From: Nocardia aurea
GTDB taxonomy: Bacteria; Actinomycetota; Actinomycetes; Mycobacteriales; Mycobacteriaceae
DNA length: 64,000 nucleotides
Direction: 5' to 3'
Assembly (NCBI RefSeq): GCF_003123685.1
Contig: NZ_QCYJ01000160.1
Location: 1-64,000 of the forward strand
This document shows positions 34,838-41,988 of the stretch, in pieces. Position numbers and translations under genes: made by a program. Every line of letters begins with the position of its first letter. The stretch's first letter is position 1. The notes beneath the pieces were generated by a model. It searched no databases. It saw only the letters and a list, made by a program, of their open reading frames with translations, and had not been told where the DNA came from.

Positions 34838-36013
34838 CTACCCCTTCTTGGCCAGATTGTGGGCGACCGTGCCCAGCCGTGCCAGCCGCGCGTCGCCGAG
34901 CGGGGTCAGTCTGCCGCCGAGCCGATTGGTGACGAATCCGAGCGACATGCCCGTGCTCGGATCGGCGAACGCGCCCGAGCCGCCGAGCCCGAAATGGCCG
35001 AACGCCGAAATCGGTTCCGCCTTGGACGGTTTCATCGGCACGCCGTGATATCCGAGACCCCACGGAATGCGGAACGCCAGCACGTAGTCGGGGGTGAACA
35101 CCTGACGGGTGCTGATCGCTTCGATGGTCTCGGGACGGAGCAGTCGATAGCCGTCGAGCGTGCCGCCGTCGGCGAGCGCGCCGTAGAGGCGGGCCAGCGC
35201 GCGGGCGGAGAACACGCCGTTGACGCCGGGCATGACCGAATCGTGCAGGCGCGGGTCGGCGACCAGATCGGCGAAACCCTGCGGGGTGGTCTCGGCGGCG
35301 GCAGAGGTGAAACGGCTGCGGCCGAGCAGGTTCGCGCTGGCGTCCCAGCTCATGCCCGCGATGGTGAGACGCGGGAAGTTGGGGGCGATGCGATGGCGCT
35401 CGGTTTCCGGCACCCGGAACCAGAGTTCCTCGGCGCCGAGCGGTTCGGCGATCTCGGTGCGCAGGAGTTCGGTGAAATCGGCGCCGCTCACCCGGCGCAC
35501 GAGTTCGGCGACCAGATGCCCGAAGCTGATGCCGTGATATCCGCTGGTCACCGTATGCCGGGGATCGGGGGTCGCGGCGGCGAGCGCTTCGGTGACCGCG
35601 GCGTCGTCGAGGAAGGTCTGCGCCGGTCCCGGCAGCAGACCGCGCAGGCGATGCAGTCCGGCCCGGTGCGTGAGCAGTTCGCGGACGGTGATCCGTTCCT
35701 TGCCGGCCGCGGCGAATTCCGGCCAGTACTCGGCCACCGGTGCGTCGTAGTCGAGCAGGCCGCGTTCGGCGAGGCGGTGCAGCAGGGTGGACGCGACACC
35801 CTTGCCGGTCGAGTAGGCCATGGCCACGGTGTCGTGCTGCCACGGCTGGTCGGGGGCCGCGTAACCGGCCCAGACGTCGACGACGGGTTCGCCGTGTAGG
35901 TAGACCGCGAGGGCGCCGCCGCCGTCGGTGGGGCGGCGGAACAGCCGGTCGAATTCGGCGACGAGGGTCGCGTAGCGGCGGTCGACGAATTGCGTGGTCG
36001 GAATCGTGGTCAT
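34838..36013 (-). CDS. Serine hydrolase of the beta-lactamase/EstB family
   Basis: 391 residues from ATG at 36013, which has GGAGG 9 bases upstream; a longer start at 36037 has none. The penicillin-binding-like fold is shown by S-x-x-K in AYSTGKGVAS (near residue 70), the Y-x-x triad residue in SGYHGISFG (near 158) and the C-terminal GHFGLGGSGAFADP (the equivalent of KTG). FGLGGSGA followed by DPSTGMSLGFVTNRLG is typical of the EstB/LpqK-like esterases of class C beta-lactamase shape. There is no signal peptide, so it is cytosolic, and an esterase or hydrolase is likelier than antibiotic resistance. It is divergent from the GntR gene. Confidence 0.9.
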   Translation of the reverse strand: MTTIPTTQFVDRRYATLVAEFDRLFRRPTDGGGALAVYLHGEPVVDVWAGYAAPDQPWQHDTVAMAYSTGKGVASTLLHRLAERGLLDYDAPVAEYWPEFAAAGKERITVRELLTHRAGLHRLRGLLPGPAQTFLDDAAVTEALAAATPDPRHTVTSGYHGISFGHLVAELVRRVSGADFTELLRTEIAEPLGAEELWFRVPETERHRIAPNFPRLTIAGMSWDASANLLGRSRFTSAAAETTPQGFADLVADPRLHDSVMPGVNGVFSARALARLYGALADGGTLDGYRLLRPETIEAISTRQVFTPDYVLAFRIPWGLGYHGVPMKPSKAEPISAFGHFGLGGSGAFADPSTGMSLGFVTNRLGGRLTPLGDARLARLGTVAHNLAKKG

Positions 36014-36102
36014 CGGTGGTGTCCTCCCTTCCGTCATCTCGTACAGCGTAAGACCTGTGGTCGAATCGTCATCTCGCCGCCCGCCGCGAGTGGTTGTGCA
36101 TT

Positions 36103-36124
36103 TTCCTGAGCGTCACATCAGGAA
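36103..36124. promoter_or_regulatory. Inverted repeat upstream of the GntR gene
   Basis: TTCCTGA at 36103-36109 and TCAGGAA at 36118-36124 are perfect 7-base arms around 8 bases. The repeat lies upstream of the GntR -10 box at 36148-36153 and in the region shared with the divergent serine hydrolase. It could be an operator for either gene; the bound protein is unknown. Confidence 0.45.
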
Positions 36125-36147
36125 CCGAGATCGCAACACGTCTGTCC

Positions 36148-36153
36148 TACGGT
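36148..36153 (+). promoter_or_regulatory. Putative leaderless -10 box of the GntR gene
   Basis: TACGGT ends 6 bases before the ATG at 36160, without a proper ribosome-binding site between them, as expected for a leaderless transcript. Confidence 0.5.
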
Positions 36154-36159
36154 GGGTCC

Positions 36160-36885
36160 ATGCCTCCACGGAGACGTTCGGCCCTGCTCGCGAGGTTGGT
36201 TGTCGACGAGCCGGGTAGGCCACAGATCATTCTCGGCGAACTGCGCCGGGTGATCCTCGACGGGGCGGTGCCGCCGTGTACGGCGATACCGCTGCGCGAA
36301 GTGGCCGAATTATTCGGTGTCAGCCACATTCCCGTGCGCGAGGCGCTCAAAACGCTGATGGGGGAGGGGCTGGTCACCCACGAGCCGCACGGCGGCTACA
36401 CCGTGGCCCAGCTGACCGCCGCCGAACTTCGCGAAATGTACATCGTGCGTGAGACTTTGGAGAACGCGTCGCTGGCCGCCGCGGTCGCCAACGCCAGCGA
36501 CGCCGACCGCGAGGAACTACGGGAGATCAACGCGCTGCTGGAACAGGCGATCCGCGACGACGATCCGGCCGCCTACCACCGGCAGTCCCGGCATTTCCAT
36601 GTGGCGCTGACCCGGCCCTCGCGCATGTTCCGGTTGCTACACATGCTGGAATCGGCGTGGAACGTGACCGAGCCGGTGCAGTCCATGGTGCATATCGGGC
36701 GCGCCGACCGGGTGCGCCTGCACACCGATCACGCGCTCATGCTCGATGCCTTCCTCGCCCGCGATATCGACCGGCTGCTGCTCATCGCCGAAGGTCACCA
36801 CCGCAGGCTGGAGAAGGTGATCGCGACCCTGCCCACCGACACCGGGCTGCTGGCGCCCGCGCAAGATATATCTGTCGTGCAATAG
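36160..36885 (+). CDS. GntR-family (FCD) transcriptional regulator
   Basis: 241 residues starting MPPRRRS at 36160. The N-terminal winged helix-turn-helix (ILGELRRVILDGAVPPCTAI, then REVAELFGVSHIPVREALKT and LMGEGLVTHEPHGGYTVA) is classical GntR. The C-terminal FCD domain has REMYIVRETLENASLAAAV and histidines in the pattern D-x4-H...H (FHVALTR, HTDHALML, EGHHRRLE) that bind a metal and carboxylate ligand. It stands directly before the transporter-racemase pair, with duplicated 16-base repeats at its 3' end, so it probably controls them in response to a hydantoin, allantoin or purine degradation product. The ligand is inferred only from the neighbours. Confidence 0.92.
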   Translation: MPPRRRSALLARLVVDEPGRPQIILGELRRVILDGAVPPCTAIPLREVAELFGVSHIPVREALKTLMGEGLVTHEPHGGYTVAQLTAAELREMYIVRETLENASLAAAVANASDADREELREINALLEQAIRDDDPAAYHRQSRHFHVALTRPSRMFRLLHMLESAWNVTEPVQSMVHIGRADRVRLHTDHALMLDAFLARDIDRLLLIAEGHHRRLEKVIATLPTDTGLLAPAQDISVVQ

Positions 36886-36916
36886 TCGGGCAATAACGGC
36901 GCAATTGTCGGGCAAT
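36879..36916. repeat. Two 16-bp direct repeats, candidate operator of the transporter operon
   Basis: GCAATAGTCGGGCAAT (36879-36894) and GCAATTGTCGGGCAAT (36901-36916) differ at one base and are 22 bases apart, two helical turns. The first overlaps the stop codon of the GntR gene. They lie 54 bases before the transporter start, a fitting position for a GntR-type or other operator. Confidence 0.6.
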
Positions 36917-36969
36917 GCGGGATTCCTACCGTCGAACCATCACAGTTTCACCTTCGGATGGGAATCACC

Positions 36970-38517
36970 ATGACCGAAACACTCGCCCCGGCCGGGTCCT
37001 CGGCCACCACACCGCGAGATGCTGGACCGGCGACGCAACCCGCAACGGCGACAAAGGATTACGACCCTCGGCTGACCAACGAGGATCTGGCCCCGCTGCG
37101 TGAGCAGAAGTGGGGCTCGTACAACATCTTCGCGTTCTGGATGTCGGACGTGCACAGCGTCGGCGGTTACGTCACCGCGGGCAGCCTGTTCGCGCTCGGA
37201 CTCGCCAGCTGGCAGGTGCTCGTCTCGCTGCTGGTCGGCATCACCATCGTCTACTTCTTCTGCAACCTGGTGGCCAAGCCGAGTCAGGTGACCGGCGTTC
37301 CGTATCCGGTCATGTGCCGCAGCGCGTTCGGTGTGCTCGGCGCGAACGTCCCGGCCATCATCCGCGGTCTGATCGCGGTGGCGTGGTACGGCATCCAGAC
37401 CTTCCTGGCGTCGGCGGCACTGGACGTGGTGCTGATCAAACTGTTTCCCGACCTCGCCCCGTACGCGGTGGTCGACGACTACGGCTTCCTCGGGCTGTCG
37501 CTGTTGGGCTGGGGCAGCTATCTGCTGCTGTGGGTGGTGCAGGCGTGTGTGTTCTGGCGCGGTATGGAAGCCATCAGGAAATTCATCGACTTCTGCGGTC
37601 CCGCGGTCTACGTGGTGATGTTCCTGCTCTGCGGATACCTGATCGCCAAGGCCGGTTGGAGCGCCATCGACCTCAACCTCGGCGAGGTGACCTACACCGG
37701 CTGGGACGCGCTGCCGGTGATGCTCGGCGCGATCGCGCTCGTGGTGTCCTACTTCTCCGGTCCGATGCTGAACTTCGGCGACTTCTCCCGGTACGGAAAG
37801 TCCTTCACCGCGGTCAAGCGCGGCAACCTGCTCGGACTCCCGGTCAACTTCCTGCTGTTCTCGCTGCTCGTGGTGATCACCGCGTCGCTGACGGTGCCCG
37901 TCTACGGTGAGCTGATCACCGATCCGGTCACCACGGTGGCGCGGATCGACAGCACCTTCGCGATCGTTCTCGGCGCGCTGACCTTCACCATCGCGACCAT
38001 CGGCATCAATATCGTCGCCAACTTCATCTCGCCCGCCTTCGACTTCTCCAATGTCAGTCCGCAGCGGATCAGCTGGCGGGCGGGCGGCATGATCGCGGCG
38101 GCCGGGTCCGTGCTGATCACGCCCTGGAACCTGTACAACAACCCGGATGTCATCCACTACACGCTCGAGGTGCTCGGCGCGTTCATCGGCCCGCTGTTCG
38201 GCGTGCTGATCGCCGACTACTACCTGATCAAGAAGCAGCAGGTGCGGGTCGACGATCTGTTCACCATGTCGACCACCGGAAGCTACTGGTACAGCAAGGG
38301 TTACAACCCGAACGCGATCATCGCGACAGCCGTCGGCGCCGCCGTCGCGATGTTCCCGGTGCTGGCCAAGGGCGTGACCGGGATGCATACCGCCGCGCAG
38401 TACAGCTGGTTCATCGGGTGCGGGCTCGGATTCGTCGTCTACTACCTGCTGGCCGCGCGTACCGCGGCGGCGGGCAAGGTCGTTCCGGAGCCTGCCGCGG
38501 GGGAGGTTCCTGCCTGA
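36970..38517 (+). CDS. NCS1-family nucleobase/hydantoin/allantoin permease
   Basis: 515 residues with about twelve hydrophobic segments, of the nucleobase:cation symporter-1 family (Mhp1, PucI, CodB relatives). Seen are the N-terminal NEDLAPLREQKWGSYNIFAF and WMSDVHSVGGYVTAG, the helix-3 motif GIQTFLASAAL, SYFSGPMLNFGDFSRYGKSF and the ISPAFDFSNVSPQRISWRAG loop; these match hydantoin/allantoin-type members. The start ATG at 36970 has GGGAA 6 bases upstream, while ATG at 36958 has no site. The next gene overlaps by one base (TGATG). Uptake of hydantoin, allantoin or a similar ring compound is inferred from the racemase neighbour. Confidence 0.93.
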   Translation: MTETLAPAGSSATTPRDAGPATQPATATKDYDPRLTNEDLAPLREQKWGSYNIFAFWMSDVHSVGGYVTAGSLFALGLASWQVLVSLLVGITIVYFFCNLVAKPSQVTGVPYPVMCRSAFGVLGANVPAIIRGLIAVAWYGIQTFLASAALDVVLIKLFPDLAPYAVVDDYGFLGLSLLGWGSYLLLWVVQACVFWRGMEAIRKFIDFCGPAVYVVMFLLCGYLIAKAGWSAIDLNLGEVTYTGWDALPVMLGAIALVVSYFSGPMLNFGDFSRYGKSFTAVKRGNLLGLPVNFLLFSLLVVITASLTVPVYGELITDPVTTVARIDSTFAIVLGALTFTIATIGINIVANFISPAFDFSNVSPQRISWRAGGMIAAAGSVLITPWNLYNNPDVIHYTLEVLGAFIGPLFGVLIADYYLIKKQQVRVDDLFTMSTTGSYWYSKGYNPNAIIATAVGAAVAMFPVLAKGVTGMHTAAQYSWFIGCGLGFVVYYLLAARTAAAGKVVPEPAAGEVPA

Positions 38518-39248
38518 TGCGCATCCGTGTCGTCAACCCGAACACGACGCGGGCGATGACCGACACGATCGAGCAGTGTGCCGGGGCCGTCGTCGGCCCC
38601 GGCACACTGCTCGACGCGGTCACCAGCGCGATGGGACCCGCGTCGATCGAAAGCCACTACGACGAGGCCCTCAGCGTACCCGGCATCCTCGATGCCATCG
38701 CGCGCGGAGAACGTGACGGTGTCGACGGCTATGTGATCGCCTGCTTCGGCGATCCTGGCCTCGACGCCGCCCGTGAACTCGCGGCGGGACCGGTGATCGG
38801 GATCGCGGAGGCCGCCATGCGCGCGGCCTCGCACCTCGGGCGCGGTTTCAGCATCGTCACCACGCTGGATCGCACGATCGGACGGGCGGAGGATCTCGCC
38901 GAACACTATGGGATGCGCCGTTTCTGTCGCGGCATCCATGCCTGTGAGATCCCGGTGCTCGCGCTCGACACCGATCCGAACGCGCGCAAGATCGTCACCG
39001 AGGCCTGCCGGGAGGCGGTCGAGGCCGACGGCTCCGACGCGATCGTGCTGGGCTGCGCGGGCATGGCCGACCTGTGCGCGCATATACGTGCCGAGATCGG
39101 TGTCCCGGTGGTCGACGGGGTCGCCGCCGCCACCCTCACCGTGCAGTCGCTGGTCACCCTCGGTCTCAGGAAATCCGGGCGGGGGGAGTTCGCCGCGCCC
39201 CCGTCGAAAACGTATCGCGGCGTTCTCCGCCCCTTCGGTCGTCCCTGA
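38517..39248 (+). CDS. Hydantoin/aspartate racemase family protein
   Basis: 243 residues, ATG at 38517 overlapping the transporter stop, with GGGGGAGG upstream. Members are cofactor-independent racemases with two catalytic cysteines. They are seen here in VIACFGDPGLDA (first Cys, near residue 77) and VLGCAGMADLC (second Cys, near 181). The N-terminal RVVNPNTTRAMTD is the family signature. Hydantoin or allantoin racemase activity fits the transporter context. Odd feature: a 46-base perfect hairpin (38569-38614) lies inside codons 18-33. No hydantoinase or allantoinase gene is in the window. Confidence 0.9.
   Translation: MRIRVVNPNTTRAMTDTIEQCAGAVVGPGTLLDAVTSAMGPASIESHYDEALSVPGILDAIARGERDGVDGYVIACFGDPGLDAARELAAGPVIGIAEAAMRAASHLGRGFSIVTTLDRTIGRAEDLAEHYGMRRFCRGIHACEIPVLALDTDPNARKIVTEACREAVEADGSDAIVLGCAGMADLCAHIRAEIGVPVVDGVAAATLTVQSLVTLGLRKSGRGEFAAPPSKTYRGVLRPFGRP
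38569..38614. repeat. Perfect 20-bp inverted repeat inside the racemase gene
   Basis: Arms 38569-38588 and 38595-38614 are exactly complementary over 20 bases, around the 6-base loop GTCGTC. The arm begins TCGAGCAGTGTGCC and ends GGGGCC. The codons encode EQCAGAVVGPGTLL, which is normal for the protein, so the hairpin is embedded in functional coding sequence close to the start of the gene. Confidence 0.9.
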
Positions 39249-39251
39249 CTG

Positions 39252-39602
39252 TCAGGCGGCGACGGCCGAGGTCAGTTCCTCCAGGGCGAGGTCCGGATCG
39301 GCGACATCGACGACGATGCGGGTGAATTCGGTGCCTGCCAGATCGATGCGAATGGCCCGGCCGCCGAATCGGGTGTCCCAGAACTCTTTCCGGCGTCTAC
39401 CCCGATAGGTGCCCGCCGCGATCACACCCGGGAAGAATGCGCCGGGCGCGCGCACCCACGGCGGGCGCAGATCGACTTCGGCGAGGGCGATCTCGGTGAT
39501 GTCGGACAGGTCGACGGTCACCTGTTCGCGCAGCGAAAGGATCCGGTCCATCCCGAGTACGTTCACCGTCACCTTGTCCTGCGTGACTTCGACCTCGACC
39601 AT
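39252..39602 (-). CDS. Conserved hypothetical protein, PH-like fold
   Basis: 116 residues from ATG at 39602, with GTGAGG about 7 bases upstream. The frame is open much further upstream, but with non-protein-like sequence. The core reads VEVEVTQDKVTVNVLGMDRI, then VTVDLSDITEIALAEVDLRP, FFPGVIAAGTYRGRRRKEFW and FTRIVVDVADPDLALEEL. This is the pattern of a widespread small bacterial PH-domain-like family in which a sheet of seven strands ends in a helix. The role is unknown. It is convergent with the racemase gene, 3 bases apart. Confidence 0.78.
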   Translation of the reverse strand: MVEVEVTQDKVTVNVLGMDRILSLREQVTVDLSDITEIALAEVDLRPPWVRAPGAFFPGVIAAGTYRGRRRKEFWDTRFGGRAIRIDLAGTEFTRIVVDVADPDLALEELTSAVAA

Positions 39603-39872
39603 GGTGCACCTCACTTGCCGCGGGAATTGCGTACCCCTCAACGATCCACCGCGCGCCTGGTGTGACCCTGTGGCAAACCTGTGATTTACCCAAGCTTCCG
39701 CGCGAATCGGCGCGACCGGGAACTTCCCGCCGATCCGAACCTGCGAACGGGAGGCGACACTCCGGAAGCAACTACATGTCAGTACGCTGATATGCGCATC
39801 AATGAATGTGTGATCGCATCGGGAAGTGGCAAACGCATGCGTGTCACCGAAAAACAAGGCTGGGGAGGCCGG

Positions 39873-40421
39873 TCAGTCGGGCGCGAGTCCGAGTGCCTTC
39901 GCGATGAATCCCGCCTTGGCGTTCGTATAGGCCTCGCGGTCATCTTCGTGTCGGTCGGCCAACCGCCGTTTGAGCTGCTCGTAGTCGTCGGCCAGCGTCC
40001 CGTCCCGTCTCAGGGCGTCGCGAAATGCGATCTGTTCGCCCCAGCGCCGGTGACCGGAGGCGACCAGGTGCAGGTGGGCGATTCGGTGCTGCCCGGTTTC
40101 GTCCGGTTTGACGAAGAAGCGACGCCACGGCCGACCGTCCAGTTCCGGCGGCACGAAGCACCAGCCGTCGACGGTGAAGCATTGCGCGGCTTCGACAACG
40201 ACGACATCGAGATCGTTCACCGAGGCCATGAGATCGATGATCGGTTTGGCGGCCAACCCCGGAACCGCTGTCGACCCGACATGTTCGACACCGTCGACCA
40301 GCCACGGCGCCAGCAGTTCGATCAACCGCGCGCGCTCGACCCGCGCCCGATCGGCCCATCGAGGATCGAACGGACGCACGCTCACCCGCTCGTACGCCCA
40401 CGCGGGAACGTCATCACTCAT
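39873..40421 (-). CDS. GrpB family (UPF0157) nucleotidyltransferase-like protein
   Basis: 182 residues from ATG at 40421. The family motif VEHVGSTAVPGLAAKPIIDL (about residues 45-64) is the nucleotidyltransferase-type G-S-T-[AS]-V-P-G-L followed by K-P-I-[IV]-D. Typical further signatures are HLHLVASGHRRWGEQIAFRD and LADRHEDDREAYTNAKAGFI. GrpB-like proteins are often annotated as dephospho-CoA-kinase-associated or as distant nucleotidyltransferases. Their real substrate is not established, so no reaction is given. It lies 99 bases after the end of idi on the same strand. Confidence 0.9.
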   Translation of the reverse strand: MSDDVPAWAYERVSVRPFDPRWADRARVERARLIELLAPWLVDGVEHVGSTAVPGLAAKPIIDLMASVNDLDVVVVEAAQCFTVDGWCFVPPELDGRPWRRFFVKPDETGQHRIAHLHLVASGHRRWGEQIAFRDALRRDGTLADDYEQLKRRLADRHEDDREAYTNAKAGFIAKALGLAPD

Positions 40422-40520
40422 GACGCCACGATCCAGAGGATCGGGGCCGTGCGCCGAACCGGTCGAGAGTCCGCGAATCCACGGGCTCGTCTCGACCGGT
40501 TCGGCGTCGGATACGTCGGA

Positions 40521-41090
40521 CTACCCTTCGGTCCGGTGGTACGCCTCGTCGGCGATCTCCAGCACACCCCCGAGCCAGGGGGAGTAGTTCGCGGGATCGT
40601 CACAGAGACGCATGCGCAGCGCGTCGGGCTGGACCCACGCGAAATCGGCGACCTCGGCCGGATCGGGACGCGGTCGCGCCGACCCGAGCCTTCCGATGAG
40701 GACGTGATCCCATTCGTGCTCGACCCGCCCGCTGTCGGCGTCCTCGGCCTGGTAGCGGAAGACGCCGACCTCGGTGAGGTCGGTGGTCAGGCCCAATTCC
40801 TCGGCGAGGCGGTTCGCGGCCGCGTCGGTCACCGATTCGCCCGGAGCCGGGTGGCCGCAGCAGGTATTGGCCCAGACCAGGGGGAATCGGGTCTTGACCG
40901 CGGCCCGTTGCTGCAACAGCACGCGGCCCGTGGTGTCGAAGAGCAGCACCGAGAACGCGCGGTGCAGCAGTCCCGGAGGTTGATGCGCCTGCGAGACCGG
41001 GCACGCGCCGATCGCGTGGCCCGCGTCATCGACGAGTTCGACGGGCAGGGCCTCGCGATCGGTCAGTGGTTCGGCCAGGGTCTCGGTCAC
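40521..41090 (-). CDS. idi: Isopentenyl-diphosphate delta-isomerase, type 1
   Basis: Interconverts IPP and DMAPP, the starter for geranyl diphosphate. 189 residues with the Nudix-like type-1 fold: HRAFSVLLFDTTGRVLLQQR, the catalytic Cys in WANTCCGHPAPGES (near residue 78), and the Glu in EHEWDHVLIG. Metal-binding His and Glu residues are present. GTG at 41090 overlaps the stop of the GPP methyltransferase gene (GTGA), so it is part of the same operon, which links precursor supply to 2-methylisoborneol formation. Its operon membership is the notable point, since the gene is often elsewhere. Confidence 0.95.
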   Translation of the reverse strand: MTETLAEPLTDREALPVELVDDAGHAIGACPVSQAHQPPGLLHRAFSVLLFDTTGRVLLQQRAAVKTRFPLVWANTCCGHPAPGESVTDAAANRLAEELGLTTDLTEVGVFRYQAEDADSGRVEHEWDHVLIGRLGSARPRPDPAEVADFAWVQPDALRMRLCDDPANYSPWLGGVLEIADEAYHRTEG

Positions 41091-41959
41091 CGCCCCACCT
41101 TATCGGCGACGATCAGCAGGTACTGGAAGCTACCTTCCCGGTACGCGGTGAGGAAGGGCTCCTCGATACCGGTCGCGAGCTCGGATTTCGTGCGCAGTTC
41201 CCAGTACGGAATCGTCGCCGGGGTGAGATCGACCACGGAGATCGGCGCGAGGCCGTTGCGGGCGAGCGCACGGAAGTATTCGCTGCGCGGATGGATCATG
41301 CAGCCGTAGTGCGCGTCGATCCGGCTGACCGAGGACGAACGCCCGCCGGCGACGTCGTTGGAGCAGCCGGTGATGCAGGCGTAGCGTCCCCCGCGTCTCA
41401 ATAGCCGGGAGAATTCGGCGAACAGGTCGAAAAGATCCACGTACATGGTGGTTTCGTTGGTCCAGATCCCCTGCATCGCGCCGGACTCGAATCCGGTCTC
41501 GAGCATATTGCTGAAGTGGAAATTCACCTGGTCGGCGATACCGCGATGCCGCGCTTGCTCATTGGCGAAACCCACCTGGTACTCGGAGATGGTGACGCCG
41601 TCCACGCGGCAACCGAACCGCTGATGCGCCATGAAGCTGGTACCGCCGCGGCCGGAACCGCCGTCCATCAGGCGATCACCGGGCCGCACCTCCCCGAGGT
41701 GATCGAGCAGCAGGTCGGCCTGGGCCGTCTCGAGCCGATGCAGTTCCTCGACGATGCGTTCCTGCCTGGTGTCCTCGGGACCTTCCAGCACCGAGAGATC
41801 GGGGTCACCGATCCCGTAGTGATGGTGGTAGAGGCCGTCCACCTTGCCGAGTTCGGTGTTGACGCGGTCGTCGTTGGGATTGTTGTTCCAATAGTCGGCG
41901 ACGGATTGCTGATAACTGGTATGCAGTACGGCAGTGGTGTCGGGGCCGAGCATGGTCAT
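41087..41959 (-). CDS. Geranyl diphosphate 2-C-methyltransferase
   Basis: Transfers a methyl group from S-adenosylmethionine to C2 of geranyl diphosphate, giving the C11 precursor of 2-methylisoborneol. 290 residues. The N-terminal SYQQSVADYWNNNPNDDRVN and the GLYHHHYGIGDPDLSVLEG motif are characteristic of this enzyme. The SAM-binding motif I is RLMDGGSGRGGTSFM (near residue 95), followed by ISEYQVGFANEQARHRG. WTNETTMYVDLFDLFAEFSR fits the small-molecule methyltransferase core. ATG at 41959 has GAGAGG about 11 bases upstream; ATG at 41953 is an alternative. It follows the terpene synthase by 29 bases and overlaps idi. Confidence 0.95.
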   Translation of the reverse strand: MTMLGPDTTAVLHTSYQQSVADYWNNNPNDDRVNTELGKVDGLYHHHYGIGDPDLSVLEGPEDTRQERIVEELHRLETAQADLLLDHLGEVRPGDRLMDGGSGRGGTSFMAHQRFGCRVDGVTISEYQVGFANEQARHRGIADQVNFHFSNMLETGFESGAMQGIWTNETTMYVDLFDLFAEFSRLLRRGGRYACITGCSNDVAGGRSSSVSRIDAHYGCMIHPRSEYFRALARNGLAPISVVDLTPATIPYWELRTKSELATGIEEPFLTAYREGSFQYLLIVADKVGR

Positions 41960-41988
41960 TCGCGATCATCCTCTCGTTGCGGTACTGG

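Noticed and set aside
34838..36013. Serine hydrolase as an antibiotic-resistance beta-lactamase
   Set aside because: No signal peptide and EstB-like motifs; an esterase-type function is more likely.
39681..41309. 540-codon + strand frame across grpB-like and idi genes
   Set aside because: No domain pattern; the minus-strand genes carry clear GrpB and Idi signatures.
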